From Strix aluco (taxonomy: Eukaryota; Chordata; Aves; Strigiformes; Strigidae), in contig NC_133935.1 in NCBI RefSeq assembly GCF_031877795.1, positions 74,046,303 through 74,110,302 on the forward strand: a DNA stretch of 64,000 nt. The letters are read 5' to 3'. The notes below the pieces were generated by a model, which saw only the letters and a list, made by a program, of their open reading frames with translations, did not search any database and was not told the origin of the DNA. Below, one piece after another: positions 13,001 to 22,343 of this stretch (position 1 is its first letter; the number at the start of each line of letters is the position of its first letter). A program made the position numbers and the translations under genes.

Positions 13001-15565
13001 AAGGTTTCCCACCTCAGCAAGGTGTAGTCACAAGTAAACAAAAATTCCAGAGGATTTTTCTGTACAGCCAGTCAGTATTTTAGAATTCTGTTACGTATTC
13101 TGGCTAAATTATGCAGGAGTAGTTATTCCAAATGGCTGTGCTGCTTAGTTTCTGCTGTGTAGACACAGCAAAAGAATAGTAATGGTTGTATTCATGATAA
13201 CTCACAACTGTGTCCCCATTAAAAATATTCTGAATCACTCACATCTTGAGATGAACCACCAAACAGTAAATTTATTTTTTTTTCTCTTGGTGCTGAATGC
13301 AAAGCAGTATTTGTATGGAAGAACTGCTCTGAAGGGAGAAAGTAGAAAGTTTCTTCAAACTTCTACGGACTGGCATTTTCCTGTGTGAGACACTGTCATC
13401 CAACTGCCAGTAACAAACATGGGATAAAACTGCTCTGAAGTGCAAAACTGTTTTTGCTTTAACCTCCTGCTCCTGTGTTAGTATAAAATACACACTATCG
13501 GAGGAGCGGAGCTTGTTGGGATCTGTTGCCTAGATCCCATGGGGAAAACCTAACAGTACAAAACATTAATTTTGTGGCAGCCTTATGTAAACAGAGGCTA
13601 TTGCTGAGCTTTTCAGCTGCCTGTTTCCGTAACCTTATCAAGAATAGAAGTGTTTGCTTCTTTGAAGCCTCACAAACTCTTTAATGTTAAAAATACATTT
13701 CTGTCAGTTTGGTAGTTGAGTATGGAGCTCAGAATACAAATACAAAAGAAAATCAAGATGTGTTAAGTTTTATTAAACTTTTTTTTTAAACTCTAACACA
13801 CGATTTTAGTGTTTGGAACCATGAAGAGTGATTACCTATCTAATAAATGCTTGTCACTGTCAAAATAAGTCTGAGCTGCTTTGTTGACAGCTTTCATTTT
13901 CCATAGAGCAACTGAATAGTCTCTAAAAAAATTTTAGTCTGAAACTGTGCTATAATATTTCTTTATAAAGGTGTTATTAATTAGGTAACAATAAGTGGAT
14001 CTGCAAGCACATGCTGTGTCAGTAATATTACTGGGGGAACCTGAGCACTCTTGTTTTTAATGTTAGTGTTGTTATAACCATGACAATCAGGGAGCCCGAG
14101 TGAAGCAAGGTCTGCAGGCAGAGACAATCTCTGCTATACACTGGGGTTTATAGTTGGAAAAATCCAGCAAGTTTTCATGAATACAAGTCAGAACAACAGA
14201 CTTCTAACAATGCAGTTTGAAGTAGAATTGCAGTGGTCAAGCTAAATGTGCGTGTAGAGCAGTTACTCTGGGCTGCCCCCACTGTGTCACCTGGTCAGGC
14301 AAGCTGTCGGGGTTGTCTGCTGGTGCGAAGGGGGAGCCAGAAGGGAGAAGGTTGTTGTTTCTCAAGAGAGGGGGGAGAGGGGTCCTTAACAGGGGTTGAG
14401 TGACTGGGTGAGAATGAGGCATTCGGGAAGTTGCAGTAGGCTGTAAACCCAGCCTCGTTTGACCCTGTGATCATCACCTGCGTGCAGTCCTGCTCAGAAA
14501 GCTCGCTTCCCCGCTCACCTTCCGAGGTGTCCAGTGGGAGCTGGGATCGTCACCTGCCACCGATAACTCGGTGTTCTCATCATCGAGTTGTGAGATAAAG
14601 GTGCCCTGTGGTTGTTTTGGTTTCACACAAGTAGTTTCTTTTGGCCATTCGCTACATTTGTTGAAGTACACTGTACTCCCAGGTACTCCTGGGGGGACTG
14701 GTGGCTGTGAGGGTGACTGCTGGGGGCCTGTCTGCTCTCTCCCATTGCATTAATCTCAGTCAGGTTAAACTCAAGCGAATTGTTCTCAATTCCTGTTTAA
14801 TTTGAATGTTGCTGCATCTGTTTGAGACCTGAACTGGGGCTTGTATACATAAAAGCGTGCTTGTTTTTCCAACTGTTGTTGCTTTAATTAAAAAAATATT
14901 ACTTTTCCCTACAAAAACTGCTTGTTTTTTAACAAACATGAATGGAATGGTAGTTTTACAGTCAAGTTGTTTGTGCCTGTTAATACAAATTATGTATTTA
15001 AAAGCTTGTTTTCTCCAGATTTTATCCTTGTTCTAGGTTTATAACTAATCAAGTGTTTTTGTCTTCATAGTGCTTTTAGGTGCCTGAATGTGTTAACACT
15101 TCAAGACCTCAGTATGCGGTGGTTTTTAAATACTGAGTAACTAGATCATTTTATTAAGGGAAGGTGACGACGTGTATGCTGTGTGGGGATTCCATGGGCA
15201 TGAAAACATGCTGTGTAGAGGAAAAGATTCTTCAGAGTTGTCGTCTAATTGCTGCTCTTTATTTGTAATGATACACCAAGTTAATGAACATGAGATTCAC
15301 CAAAGCTTATTAAAATCAGACAGTGCCAAAAGGAAATCAGCTGTTTATTCAAAGCAGTTCATTTTCTTAAAGGTCTAACGTAATCAGTAAACAGGGAGGG
15401 AATTTAGTTCAGGGACTTGAAATAAATTCCTGCTTTGAGTTCTGTCAGGCGCAGATGTTATTAAAGTATTATATACTGAAAGACATTTTGTGATTTTGAA
15501 CCTGGCTCTGGTTTCTCTTTTAGAAGACATCAAACCGGACTGGTAGAATAAGGACTCTTCCATAA
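1082..15565 (+). CDS. ATXN7L1: Ataxin-7-like protein 1, C-terminal 479 codons in five exons
   Basis: Coding exons are 1082-1329, 3753-3874, 7048-8002, 12173-12247 and 15524-15565 (stop TAA 15563-15565). All junctions have GT/AG sites and phases agree. Exon 1 encodes a Ser/Asn-rich stretch (SRPSSANSINSNSSSNHSG). Exons 1-2 encode the family block HPRPLGFCSYGS with RRWDHFRFALNSMVEKHLN. Exon 3 (318 codons) is a low-complexity Ser/Thr/Lys region with a serine run and the basic motif KKRKNSSSSSKACKITKMPG. The last exon gives NRTGRIRTLP-stop, the shared ataxin-7 family C terminus. The SCA7 domain and N terminus must lie upstream of the window. Ataxin-7 is a SAGA deubiquitinase-module subunit in the nucleus; the L1 paralogue is less well characterised. 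ATXN7 is the alternative, but the neighbours EFCAB10, RINT1 and PUS7 match the ATXN7L1 locus. Confidence 0.87.
7475..7513 (+). repeat. Serine-coding trinucleotide repeat in ATXN7L1 exon 3
   Basis: A run of TCG/TCA/TCC codons encodes about ten consecutive serines, followed shortly by a second Ser run in the same exon. The interruptions (TCG, TCA and TCC mixed) should make it less slippage-prone than a pure repeat. It lies in the low-complexity part of the protein just after a Lys-rich segment. Confidence 0.8.
9731..9772. repeat. TA/TG microsatellite
   Basis: Alternating purine-pyrimidine tract (ACACATATATATG then TATGTGTGTGTGTATATATG) in the intron between ATXN7L1 exons 7048-8002 and 12173-12247. 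The remainder of that intron (8003-12172) and the next one (12248-15523) show no other feature I can support. Confidence 0.75.
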
Positions 15566-16775
15566 CAAGGAAAAGGAACCAGCCTATAATCTCTAGCTCT
15601 CAGCAGCCCTACTCCACAGGGTTTTTCTTTTCTATGTCCTGCAGATGGATTTAACCTTTTATGAATTTGTGGTTTTAAAGAAAATTAAATTTACAGAAAA
15701 CTGTAATAGTGATTTGTTTAGTTTTTCACTTGTATTTGCCACTGATCTGTGCGTTCTGCTTGGTTATGTTTCATGCCTTTTAAAGCTGTTAGCGTTGCAA
15801 TGCTCCCTTTGTTTCCTTACCAGAACATAGCGGACATTCCAAAAAAAATCCAGATCATGATTTGAATTTATTTAAAAGATCTCCAAATTTTTTCATTAAA
15901 GAAAAATTACAGTAATTCTGTATTTAAGCTTGTCCTATGGATAAAAATTGAGTGCATTTCTTAGTAATTTGCAAACAGCTGGGGCACTGCAACTTTAGGG
16001 ACTAATCCTGACTGGTGCTCTGTACCTACAGCATTTAATAATTTCAGTGGGAATTCTGAGTGTTCAGCCTCTTCCAGGATCAGGCTCTTAAGGAATCTAT
16101 ACTCCAGTCAATGCATAGCGGATTTTTGCACCAAACTGTAATTAATGTTATCAGGGGCTCAACATGTAAAATCCCCGTATCTTGGTGGATTTCTAGACCC
16201 TTAAGATCATAGCACTTGGTAACTTCAGTAAACAGTTTGGGTTTGCAAGGACAGGAGTTGAGCAGATTGGCTTGCATTAATAGAATTGCACTGACAGTGT
16301 TTCTTATAGGATTACTGAATAATTTTTTAATAAAGTATAGATTTTATAATCAGGAAGCCAATACTAGGTACTGGAACAATAGTACAGAGGAGTTAATTTT
16401 TATTTCTACAGTGTTAAAAGTGCACTTATATGCTGGTTTATTTACATCTTGGGGAAAGGCGAGAGACTGCAAATAGGGAGATTATTACTACTTTCTTTTT
16501 TAAAAAAAGAAGGCTTAAGGCAAATTTTAAGACTAAAAATGTTTAAGCAATTATAAACAAGGCTAGACCCTTTGAAAAAAGTTTAGAAATATTCTTAAAA
16601 TAAATTTTTATAGTGTTAATTTTGTAATAATTTATGTTTTGCTATACTTCAGAGCTAACTGACCAGTATAGTTTCAGAAACAGTATGAAACTTAGGAAAG
16701 TTTAAGCAATGTTTATATTTTTAAAATGTTCTTTGAATTATGTTTTTATTGTACATTTCTTCAGACTGAAAAATG

Positions 16776-18143
16776 TGTACATATCTTTGTTATTTTTGCA
16801 CAATTTTTGTCTTGTTCAGTTTTAGGAGCAGTACTATGTTGATTTTTTTTAATTTATTTTGAGTTATAAAACTGCAGGAGTTTAAAAATCTCAGTAACAA
16901 AGTCATCCTCTGTAATCAATGAACTGCTATTTCTAGTTGTTGAGGGAAAACAGTGGTTGTGAGATTCAGTGGTTGCTTCTGAGAAATAATGCTAATCTGT
17001 GTCTGAAGGAGCAATTTTGTAGTTTTAGGAAGCTTTAGCTCTTTCCATGCATCTTTAAATTGGAAAGCTGGAATATGGAGCCTGTCCTTTGAATGCTGCT
17101 TAAATTTTTTTTTCAACTGGCTTACACCTGACAGCATTTCAGGGAAGTTAAGCACGAAGTAAAATCCCACAGTGTTCTTCATCATCAAAGAATCATTATT
17201 TAATTATATGTATCAAAATTTCAGCCTGAAAAGTGAAATGGAAGTAAACATTTGAAAAACAAAAGGATACAAACTGGACCAGCCTATAATGCATTATTAG
17301 TGTAGCATTCACTCAGTAGTTCTTTTTCTTCCCCATTTGCCTGAAAATCTTGTGATTTGTTTCCAGCAATAGAGGCTCAGAAGCTTTGGTTGTTACACAT
17401 ACGCAATGCATAGGCCCGTCAGCCATAAAAAGCGACTTGGATAACTTGTATGCCTTCTTTTGTATTGATGTAACAATTGTAAATAGTGCTGATCGACCTT
17501 TGTAGAGAATAGTTTATACAGCATATTCTATTATTGCTGATTCTCAGTGAACTATTTGTTTTAAAAAAAAAGAAGAAAAAAAGAAATTTTTCTATTTACA
17601 CCTTATATTTTGTTATGCTGTTGACCCATGGCACTTTAACAAAACTCTGTGGGTTTTGCATAGCTGGTCAGTCATGGGATATATTAAATAACTGTTGTTG
17701 CACAGAAATGAATTTGCACCTGCTATATTGTGCTTTCCTACTACAGATTTTAGAACCTTTTCCAGAAGACTTTTGAAGAAAGCATGTCCAATCATTCTAA
17801 GAAAAAAAAAATGCCATACTTGTACAGCCAATTTCTTTTCTACAATCCATATTTTGTAACACTAAGTATTTTCATTCTTTGTCCTGCACCTTTATGTATT
17901 AGCAGTATCAAATAGAATTCATTCCATGCTTGTGATAATTGTAAGCAGAATAAATGTCTAAAGTAGGTGTAAATAGTAAATTCTATGGCTTACAGTTTAA
18001 AAAAGGAAAAACAGAACAAACATGTATCTGATTGATACTGCCATGGTTCAACACCGGGCCTGGAGATATTCTCTAGTGAGCGATTGTATTTTTTGTTTTT
18101 TGCTTTATTATTATTTTTTTTTTGTAACATGGCTTTGTAAATA
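16776..18143 (+). promoter_or_regulatory. Four Pumilio-type UGUANAUA motifs in the ATXN7L1 3' UTR
   Basis: Exact matches to UGUANAUA occur at 16776-16783 (TGTACATA), 17478-17485, 17968-17975 and 18136-18143 (all TGTAAATA). The last overlaps the distal AATAAA. PUF-family proteins bind this octamer in 3' UTRs to repress or destabilise mRNA. Binding here is inferred from motif matches only. Confidence 0.5.
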
Positions 18144-18145
18144 AA
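18140..18145 (+). terminator. ATXN7L1: Distal poly(A) signal of ATXN7L1
   Basis: Canonical AATAAA followed within 30 bases by GT/T-rich sequence (ATATGTTTGTAAG). A second AATAAA lies at 17949-17954. Confidence 0.65.
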
Positions 18146-18165
18146 ATAATTTATATGTTTGTAAG

Positions 18166-19165
18166 AAACACATGGGTTTTGTCATTATTTATCTTTGCAA
18201 AGCAAAAATGGTATGTATTGCAAGACCGCCCTTTTTCTTCCCAGAGGCTGAAATACACTGTGCAGATAGCCAGCGCTGAGAATTCGACCAGTGGTTCAGA
18301 AGATCTGTCCAGCTCTCAGTACAGGGCTGAATTGCTCTGGGATTATTTTTGGCATTCGTGTCTAAAATTTTTCTGTGCTTACATGTCAGGACACGAGTGA
18401 CAACCAGCTACTGAGGTTTTTGCACTGATAAATCATTTTAAAATTCCTTTGCTTAGCTGAATGCATTTTCTCATTCCTTATCAGTGTAAGAATTAACTTT
18501 GCCACTGCTGCTAGATTTAGGAGTTCTCGCTTCAGAGGGCAGTACAAATTTATAACCAGTCTTTTTGTCATGGTTAATACTAAAAATGCAACTTTTATCT
18601 AGGCATTAAGATTCTTGTTCTGTGTAAAGCCTGTTCCAGTTACAGATCAAATGAGACTTAAATTGTTCATTGGCTTGTCAGCTCTGCAGAGAGGATTGCA
18701 GTTTTTTTCTCTCGCAGCAAACCTCTTCTGCAAATCTGGGGAAGATGTACAGTTTTGTGCTTCTTTTATGAAGTATCTGAAAACTCGGTCTCGACGATAC
18801 TGTAGGGAAGATGCTCACAATTATGGCATGATCTTTTTTAAAAGCAAAAAATTTGGACTGCAAACTGCATTTTTGTATGCGTACACTCAGAACTGACAGA
18901 GGAGATAGCAAGCTGGCCTGTGTTACAGGAAGCAGTGATCGGAGGAGGAAAATTGTACCTTCTAGATAGACAGCTTTTTGTGTCATGTCTTGCATCTTCT
19001 GATACCTGTTGCAAAAGCTAATCCCAGACTTCCTCTTTATTGTCCCAATTTGTGCTTGGTCTGAGCTGCTTATATTTTGAAAACTCTTTTTTTTTAATCC
19101 TGAGTTTATCTCTTCCTGTATAGAAAAAACGCACATCATGAAGTAACAGTGGATAGTGAAGTTTC
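18166..19165. other. Intergenic, no gene seen
   Basis: Sequence between the ATXN7L1 3' end and the LTR element. Short open frames on both strands (up to 153 codons on the minus strand, 18678-19139) have no recognisable motif. I see no promoter, repeat or RNA gene. Confidence 0.6.
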
Positions 19166-19170
19166 ATCTG
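19166..19170. repeat. Target-site duplication, left copy
   Basis: ATCTG directly before the TG of the 5' LTR, matched exactly by ATCTG directly after the CA of the 3' LTR at 22949-22953. It marks one integration event with no later recombination between different copies. Confidence 0.9.
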
Positions 19171-19775
19171 TGTATCGGGTCTGGCTGAGCCAGAATTGGT
19201 TTTCCCCTGTAGCAGCCCTCATGGTGCTGTGTTTTATGCTGGGAGCTGGCAGGGTGTTGATAGCACACTGGTGTTGTGGCTACTGCTGAGTAGTGCTTAC
19301 ACAGCACCAAGGCTCTTTCTGACATTTCCCCCCCCACAGTGGGACGGGGTGGGCAAGATCTTGGGAGGGGACACAACCAGGACAGCTGACCCGAACTGAC
19401 CAAAGGGATATTCCATACCATATGACGTCTGCTCAGTATAAAGCTGGGAGAAAGGAGGAAGGGGGTGGGGTCACCCTTGGTCCTCCGAGGCAACCGCTAC
19501 GCATATCAGAGCCCTGCTTCCTGAGAAGGCCCGACATCGCCTGTTAATGGGAAGTAGAGAATAAATCTGTTTTCTTTTTTTTGCTTCCGCGCGCGGACCT
19601 TTGCTTCGCTTTGCTTATATTAAAACTGCTGTTGTTTTACCCACAAGGGTTGTTTTGTTTTCCTATCTTATTTTCTTTCCCTTCTTTGCCCTATTGAGAA
19701 AAAAAGGGGAAGGGGGGGGAAGTGATAGAGCGACTTGGTGGGTACCTGGCATTTAGCCAAGGTCAAACCACCACA
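19171..19775 (+). repeat. 5' LTR, 605 bp
   Basis: Starts TGTATCGG and ends ACCACCACA, so the termini carry the short TGT/ACA inverted repeat. It holds a CRE-like TGACGTCT (19423-19430), a TATA box (TATAAAG 19437-19443) and a poly(A) signal AATAAA (19560-19565), giving a U3 of roughly 290 bp, then R and a T-rich U5. An 8-C run and an 8-G run are both preserved at the same length in the other LTR. Confidence 0.95.
19423..19443 (+). promoter_or_regulatory. LTR core promoter (CRE-like site and TATA box)
   Basis: TGACGTCT differs by one base from the ATF/CREB site TGACGTCA and lies 7 bases before TATAAAG. Transcription would start near 19465-19475 and run towards gag. The 3' LTR carries the same pair at 22596-22616, pointing towards EFCAB10. 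Confidence 0.7.
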
Positions 19776-19783
19776 GTCTATTT

Positions 19784-19801
19784 TGGCGCCCAACGTGGGG
19801 C
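19784..19801 (+). other. Primer-binding site, tRNA-Lys1,2 type
   Basis: TGGCGCCCAACGTGGGGC is the 18-base complement of the tRNA-Lys1,2 3' end, the primer used by foamy viruses and some betaretroviruses. It starts 8 bases after the LTR end, a wider gap than the usual 1-3 bases. Confidence 0.9.
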
Positions 19802-19924
19802 GGGACAACGGCAGTTTTATATTAATTGTGCTATAGCTATAGCAGTTAGTAAGCGACAAGCTCTTGTGCTGGTCACGGGTTTGTTTATTGCTCTGCTTAT
19901 CTTTATTTTGCTAAGCTCGGGAAC

Positions 19925-21514
19925 ATGCTGGAAGAAATTGGGAACATCATGAGTGGTTTTATTCTGCAAGCTCCCGAAGTACTTATTAATCCTTATGTTA
20001 GCTCTTTGATACTGTTCATTAATGCTATTCGCCTATTGTGGGCTGTGTGGAGCTCGTTAGGTTTTTGGTGTAAGAGAAAGCAAATTTTGGGTGAGAGAAT
20101 ACCAAAATGTGCCCTGAGGCGGCCTGTCCCTGGGTGGCAGGGGGAGTGGAAGGATTTGGGCAGATTCCTAGGACGGTTATCACCTCCTGTAGCCTGGGAT
20201 CTTACCCCTGAACAGGCAAGCAACCCCGCAAAACTGACACAACACCTGATAGAAGGGTGCCTTGTCTATCCCGATGAAAATCAGCAACTCCTAGCGCTGT
20301 ACTGGGGCCTGGCCTATGCTTATCGAGCTGCAGTTCAGTGCTCTCAAAGGACTGTGGTGGAAACGGGAACTCAAACAAAAACAATAACAGCAGAGATTGC
20401 CCCAGTAGTAAAAAAGAAACAGTGGACAAGGAGAACAACAGGTCCATACCCTCGATTAATAAGGGACGAAAAAGAGGAGGAAGAAGCGGGTCCTTCAGCA
20501 AAGGGGTCAGAAGAGGGAATAACAGAACTCAAACAGGAGGCAGAAACTACCCGGTCCCTGACATCATCAGAACTGCGAGATCTGCGGAAAGACTATAGCC
20601 GCCAGCCGGGTGAGCGGATTGCTGCCTGGCTGCTTCGATGCTGGGATAATGGGGCTGATGCTCAGCAGCTGGAAGGTAAGGAAGCCCAACAGCTGGGTTC
20701 CCTTGCTAGAGATCGAGGAATTGAAAGGGGAATTGGAAAAGAAACAGGAATTTGCAGTCTGTGGAGACGGCTCCTTTCAAGTGTTAAAGCAAGATATCCT
20801 TTCAAGGAAGATCTTACGGATAACTCCCCAGGGAAGTGGGCTACTGCGGATGAAGGTGTCCAGTACCTGAGAGAACTAGCAGTGCTGGAAGTCATCTATA
20901 GTGATCCAAATAATGATGAAGCCCCTAAAAATCCAGAGGATGTCCTGTGCACACGGGCCATGTGGAGGAAGGTGATTAAAGGTGCACCATCCTCGTATTC
21001 TGCGGGCTTGGCTGCGATGTACTATCCAGAAATGGATATGGGAGAAGGATTAAGATGTACGCCAACTGTGGAGGCAGTCTCTTCCTGGCTTCAGAACTTT
21101 GAAGAGAGTCTTGGAACCTCCTCATCTCTACGGGCGAGTGCCTTAGATGTCAGGAGCACCCCAAGAAATCGGTTCTCTTCCACCCCAGTCAGAGGGAAAG
21201 GGAAACCTAGGCGCATGACACGTGGCGAACTTTGGTTCTTCCTGCGTGACCAGGGGGAGGACATGAGGAAGTGGGATGGTCAACCCACCTTCAAATTGGA
21301 AGCTCGTGTACATGAATTGCGAGGAAAGACCCCTGCCAAGAAGACAACATCCAAGAAGGTTGTTAATGTAGCTGGCGTGAAACCGCAAGAAAGTAATCAG
21401 CGATCTCCCAGATACAGGAAGAATGAGATCACCTCCCTTGGCCCTGATGAAGGAGTTTCCGGCCTGGCACAGCAAGGGTCAGACAGTGAATACTCTGACC
21501 AAGAACAGGAATAG
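19925..21514 (+). CDS. Gag-like polyprotein of the LTR element, 529 aa, intact
   Basis: An uninterrupted frame from ATG 19925 (a second ATG lies at codon 9) to TAG 21512-21514. Residues about 25-48 form a hydrophobic, Trp-rich segment followed by CKRK, which could be a membrane anchor near a matrix-like N terminus. Residues about 175-200 are strongly charged (EKEEEEAG). The middle region, with Trp/Leu-rich stretches (KWATADEGVQYLRELAVLEV), is where a capsid would be expected. A C-terminal block contains GELWFFLRDQGEDMRKWDGQ, then a basic tail (KTPAKKTTSKK). There is no CCHC zinc knuckle, unlike orthoretroviral gag and as in ERV-L and foamy types. The gag role is inferred from position and layout; I recognise no exact family. 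Confidence 0.8.
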   Translation: MLEEIGNIMSGFILQAPEVLINPYVSSLILFINAIRLLWAVWSSLGFWCKRKQILGERIPKCALRRPVPGWQGEWKDLGRFLGRLSPPVAWDLTPEQASNPAKLTQHLIEGCLVYPDENQQLLALYWGLAYAYRAAVQCSQRTVVETGTQTKTITAEIAPVVKKKQWTRRTTGPYPRLIRDEKEEEEAGPSAKGSEEGITELKQEAETTRSLTSSELRDLRKDYSRQPGERIAAWLLRCWDNGADAQQLEGKEAQQLGSLARDRGIERGIGKETGICSLWRRLLSSVKARYPFKEDLTDNSPGKWATADEGVQYLRELAVLEVIYSDPNNDEAPKNPEDVLCTRAMWRKVIKGAPSSYSAGLAAMYYPEMDMGEGLRCTPTVEAVSSWLQNFEESLGTSSSLRASALDVRSTPRNRFSSTPVRGKGKPRRMTRGELWFFLRDQGEDMRKWDGQPTFKLEARVHELRGKTPAKKTTSKKVVNVAGVKPQESNQRSPRYRKNEITSLGPDEGVSGLAQQGSDSEYSDQEQE

Positions 21515-22075
21515 AGGGCCCCTGCCTCCAGCCAGGAGGAGGAAAGGGATGATCGGGTGTATTGGACAGTGTGGATTCGATGGCCTGGCACATCAAATCC
21601 ACAGAAGTACCAGGCTTTAATCGATACCGGGGCACAGTGTACATTAATGCCATCAAGTTATAGAGGGGCAGAACCTATCTGGATCTCAGGAGTGACAGGC
21701 GGATGTCAAGAACTGTCAGTACTGGAGGCCGAGGTTAGCTTGACCGGGGATAAGTGGGAAAAACATCCCATTGTAACTGGCCCAGAAGCCCCTTGTATCT
21801 TGGGCATTGACTACCTCAAGAGGGGGTATTTCAAAGACCCAAAAGGATACCGATGGGCTTTTGGTGTGGCCAGTGTGAACACAGAGAAGGTCCCTGTAGT
21901 ACACACAGGGAAATGGCTGGGGAAGGCAGTATGGATTGCTCCTCCCTTGGGAAAAGGCAAGCCCACTCGTGGGATTGTTTTTGCTCAGGGACCTGGATGT
22001 ACTTGGTGGGTAATGCGGGAGAATGGGGCTACTCAGTGTGTGCCTCAAGGAGATTTAACCTTGGGGGGGAAATAA
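21515..22075 (+). CDS. Retropepsin-like protease frame, in frame with gag after UAG
   Basis: The frame is the same as gag and continues from the codon after the UAG (21512-21514) to TAA 22073-22075, about 186 codons. It has no ATG near its start (the nearest start-like codon is GTG 21557), so expression would need read-through or a separate start. It shows the aspartic protease active site LIDTGAQCTLMPS (catalytic Asp 21623-21625) and the later ILGIDYL motif of retropepsins. The Gly-rich stretch ISGVTGG may be the flap. About 60 residues follow the core and have no recognised function. The frame has no internal break. It is not joined to any pol sequence. Confidence 0.85.
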   Translation, partial: RAPASSQEEERDDRVYWTVWIRWPGTSNPQKYQALIDTGAQCTLMPSSYRGAEPIWISGVTGGCQELSVLEAEVSLTGDKWEKHPIVTGPEAPCILGIDYLKRGYFKDPKGYRWAFGVASVNTEKVPVVHTGKWLGKAVWIAPPLGKGKPTRGIVFAQGPGCTWWVMRENGATQCVPQGDLTLGGK

Positions 22076-22330
22076 TCTGTGAGCTGAGTTGTATGTTGCA
22101 GGAAGTGATGGAGGAAGTAGGAACGACGAAGAGTGAACCAGATACATGCGATGATGACCCAAACCTAGCCGGTGCTGGAGTCCAACAGTCAAACATACTG
22201 CTCCTGTCCTGAACATCCACCTTGACAGATGGCAGCCAAGTCACTGAACATCTAGAGGAGTGAAGAAAGCTTACGGAATGAATAAATGAGTGTTATGTGG
22301 GACCTGGGCATGACGTAAATGGTATGGAAT
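22076..22330 (+). other. 3' internal non-coding part of the LTR element
   Basis: No frame resembles pol or env. This is all that remains between the protease stop and the purine tract. It shows no obvious deletion scar, so the element may have propagated in this short form. Confidence 0.6.
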
Positions 22331-22342
22331 AAGGGGTGGAGA
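22331..22342 (+). other. Polypurine tract
   Basis: AAGGGGTGGAGA, interrupted by one T and separated by one C from the 3' LTR. It is in the expected place for plus-strand priming, though less pure than typical tracts. Confidence 0.6.
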
Positions 22343-22343
22343 C

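Larger units (their letters stand above)
15566..18165 (+). other. ATXN7L1: ATXN7L1 3' UTR
   Basis: About 2.6 kb of AT-rich sequence without a credible frame follows the TAA. AATAAA signals occur at 17949-17954 and 18140-18145; the second is followed by a T/GT-rich stretch and is the likelier distal poly(A) site. The exact cleavage position is inferred, not seen. Confidence 0.7.

Noticed and set aside
1-15565. Calling the first gene ATXN7 instead of ATXN7L1
   Set aside because: The C termini of the paralogues are alike, but ATXN7 is flanked by THOC7 and PSMD6 in other vertebrates, whereas EFCAB10, RINT1 and PUS7 flank ATXN7L1.
18678-19139. 153-aa minus-strand frame between ATXN7L1 and the LTR element
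   Set aside because: Length alone is not enough in this AT-rich DNA; no ATG context, motif or relatives recognised.
19164-19493. 109-aa minus-strand frame in the 5' LTR, repeated at 22271-22666 in the 3' LTR
   Set aside because: It appears twice only because the LTRs are copies, it reads antisense to the element, and it has no known motif.
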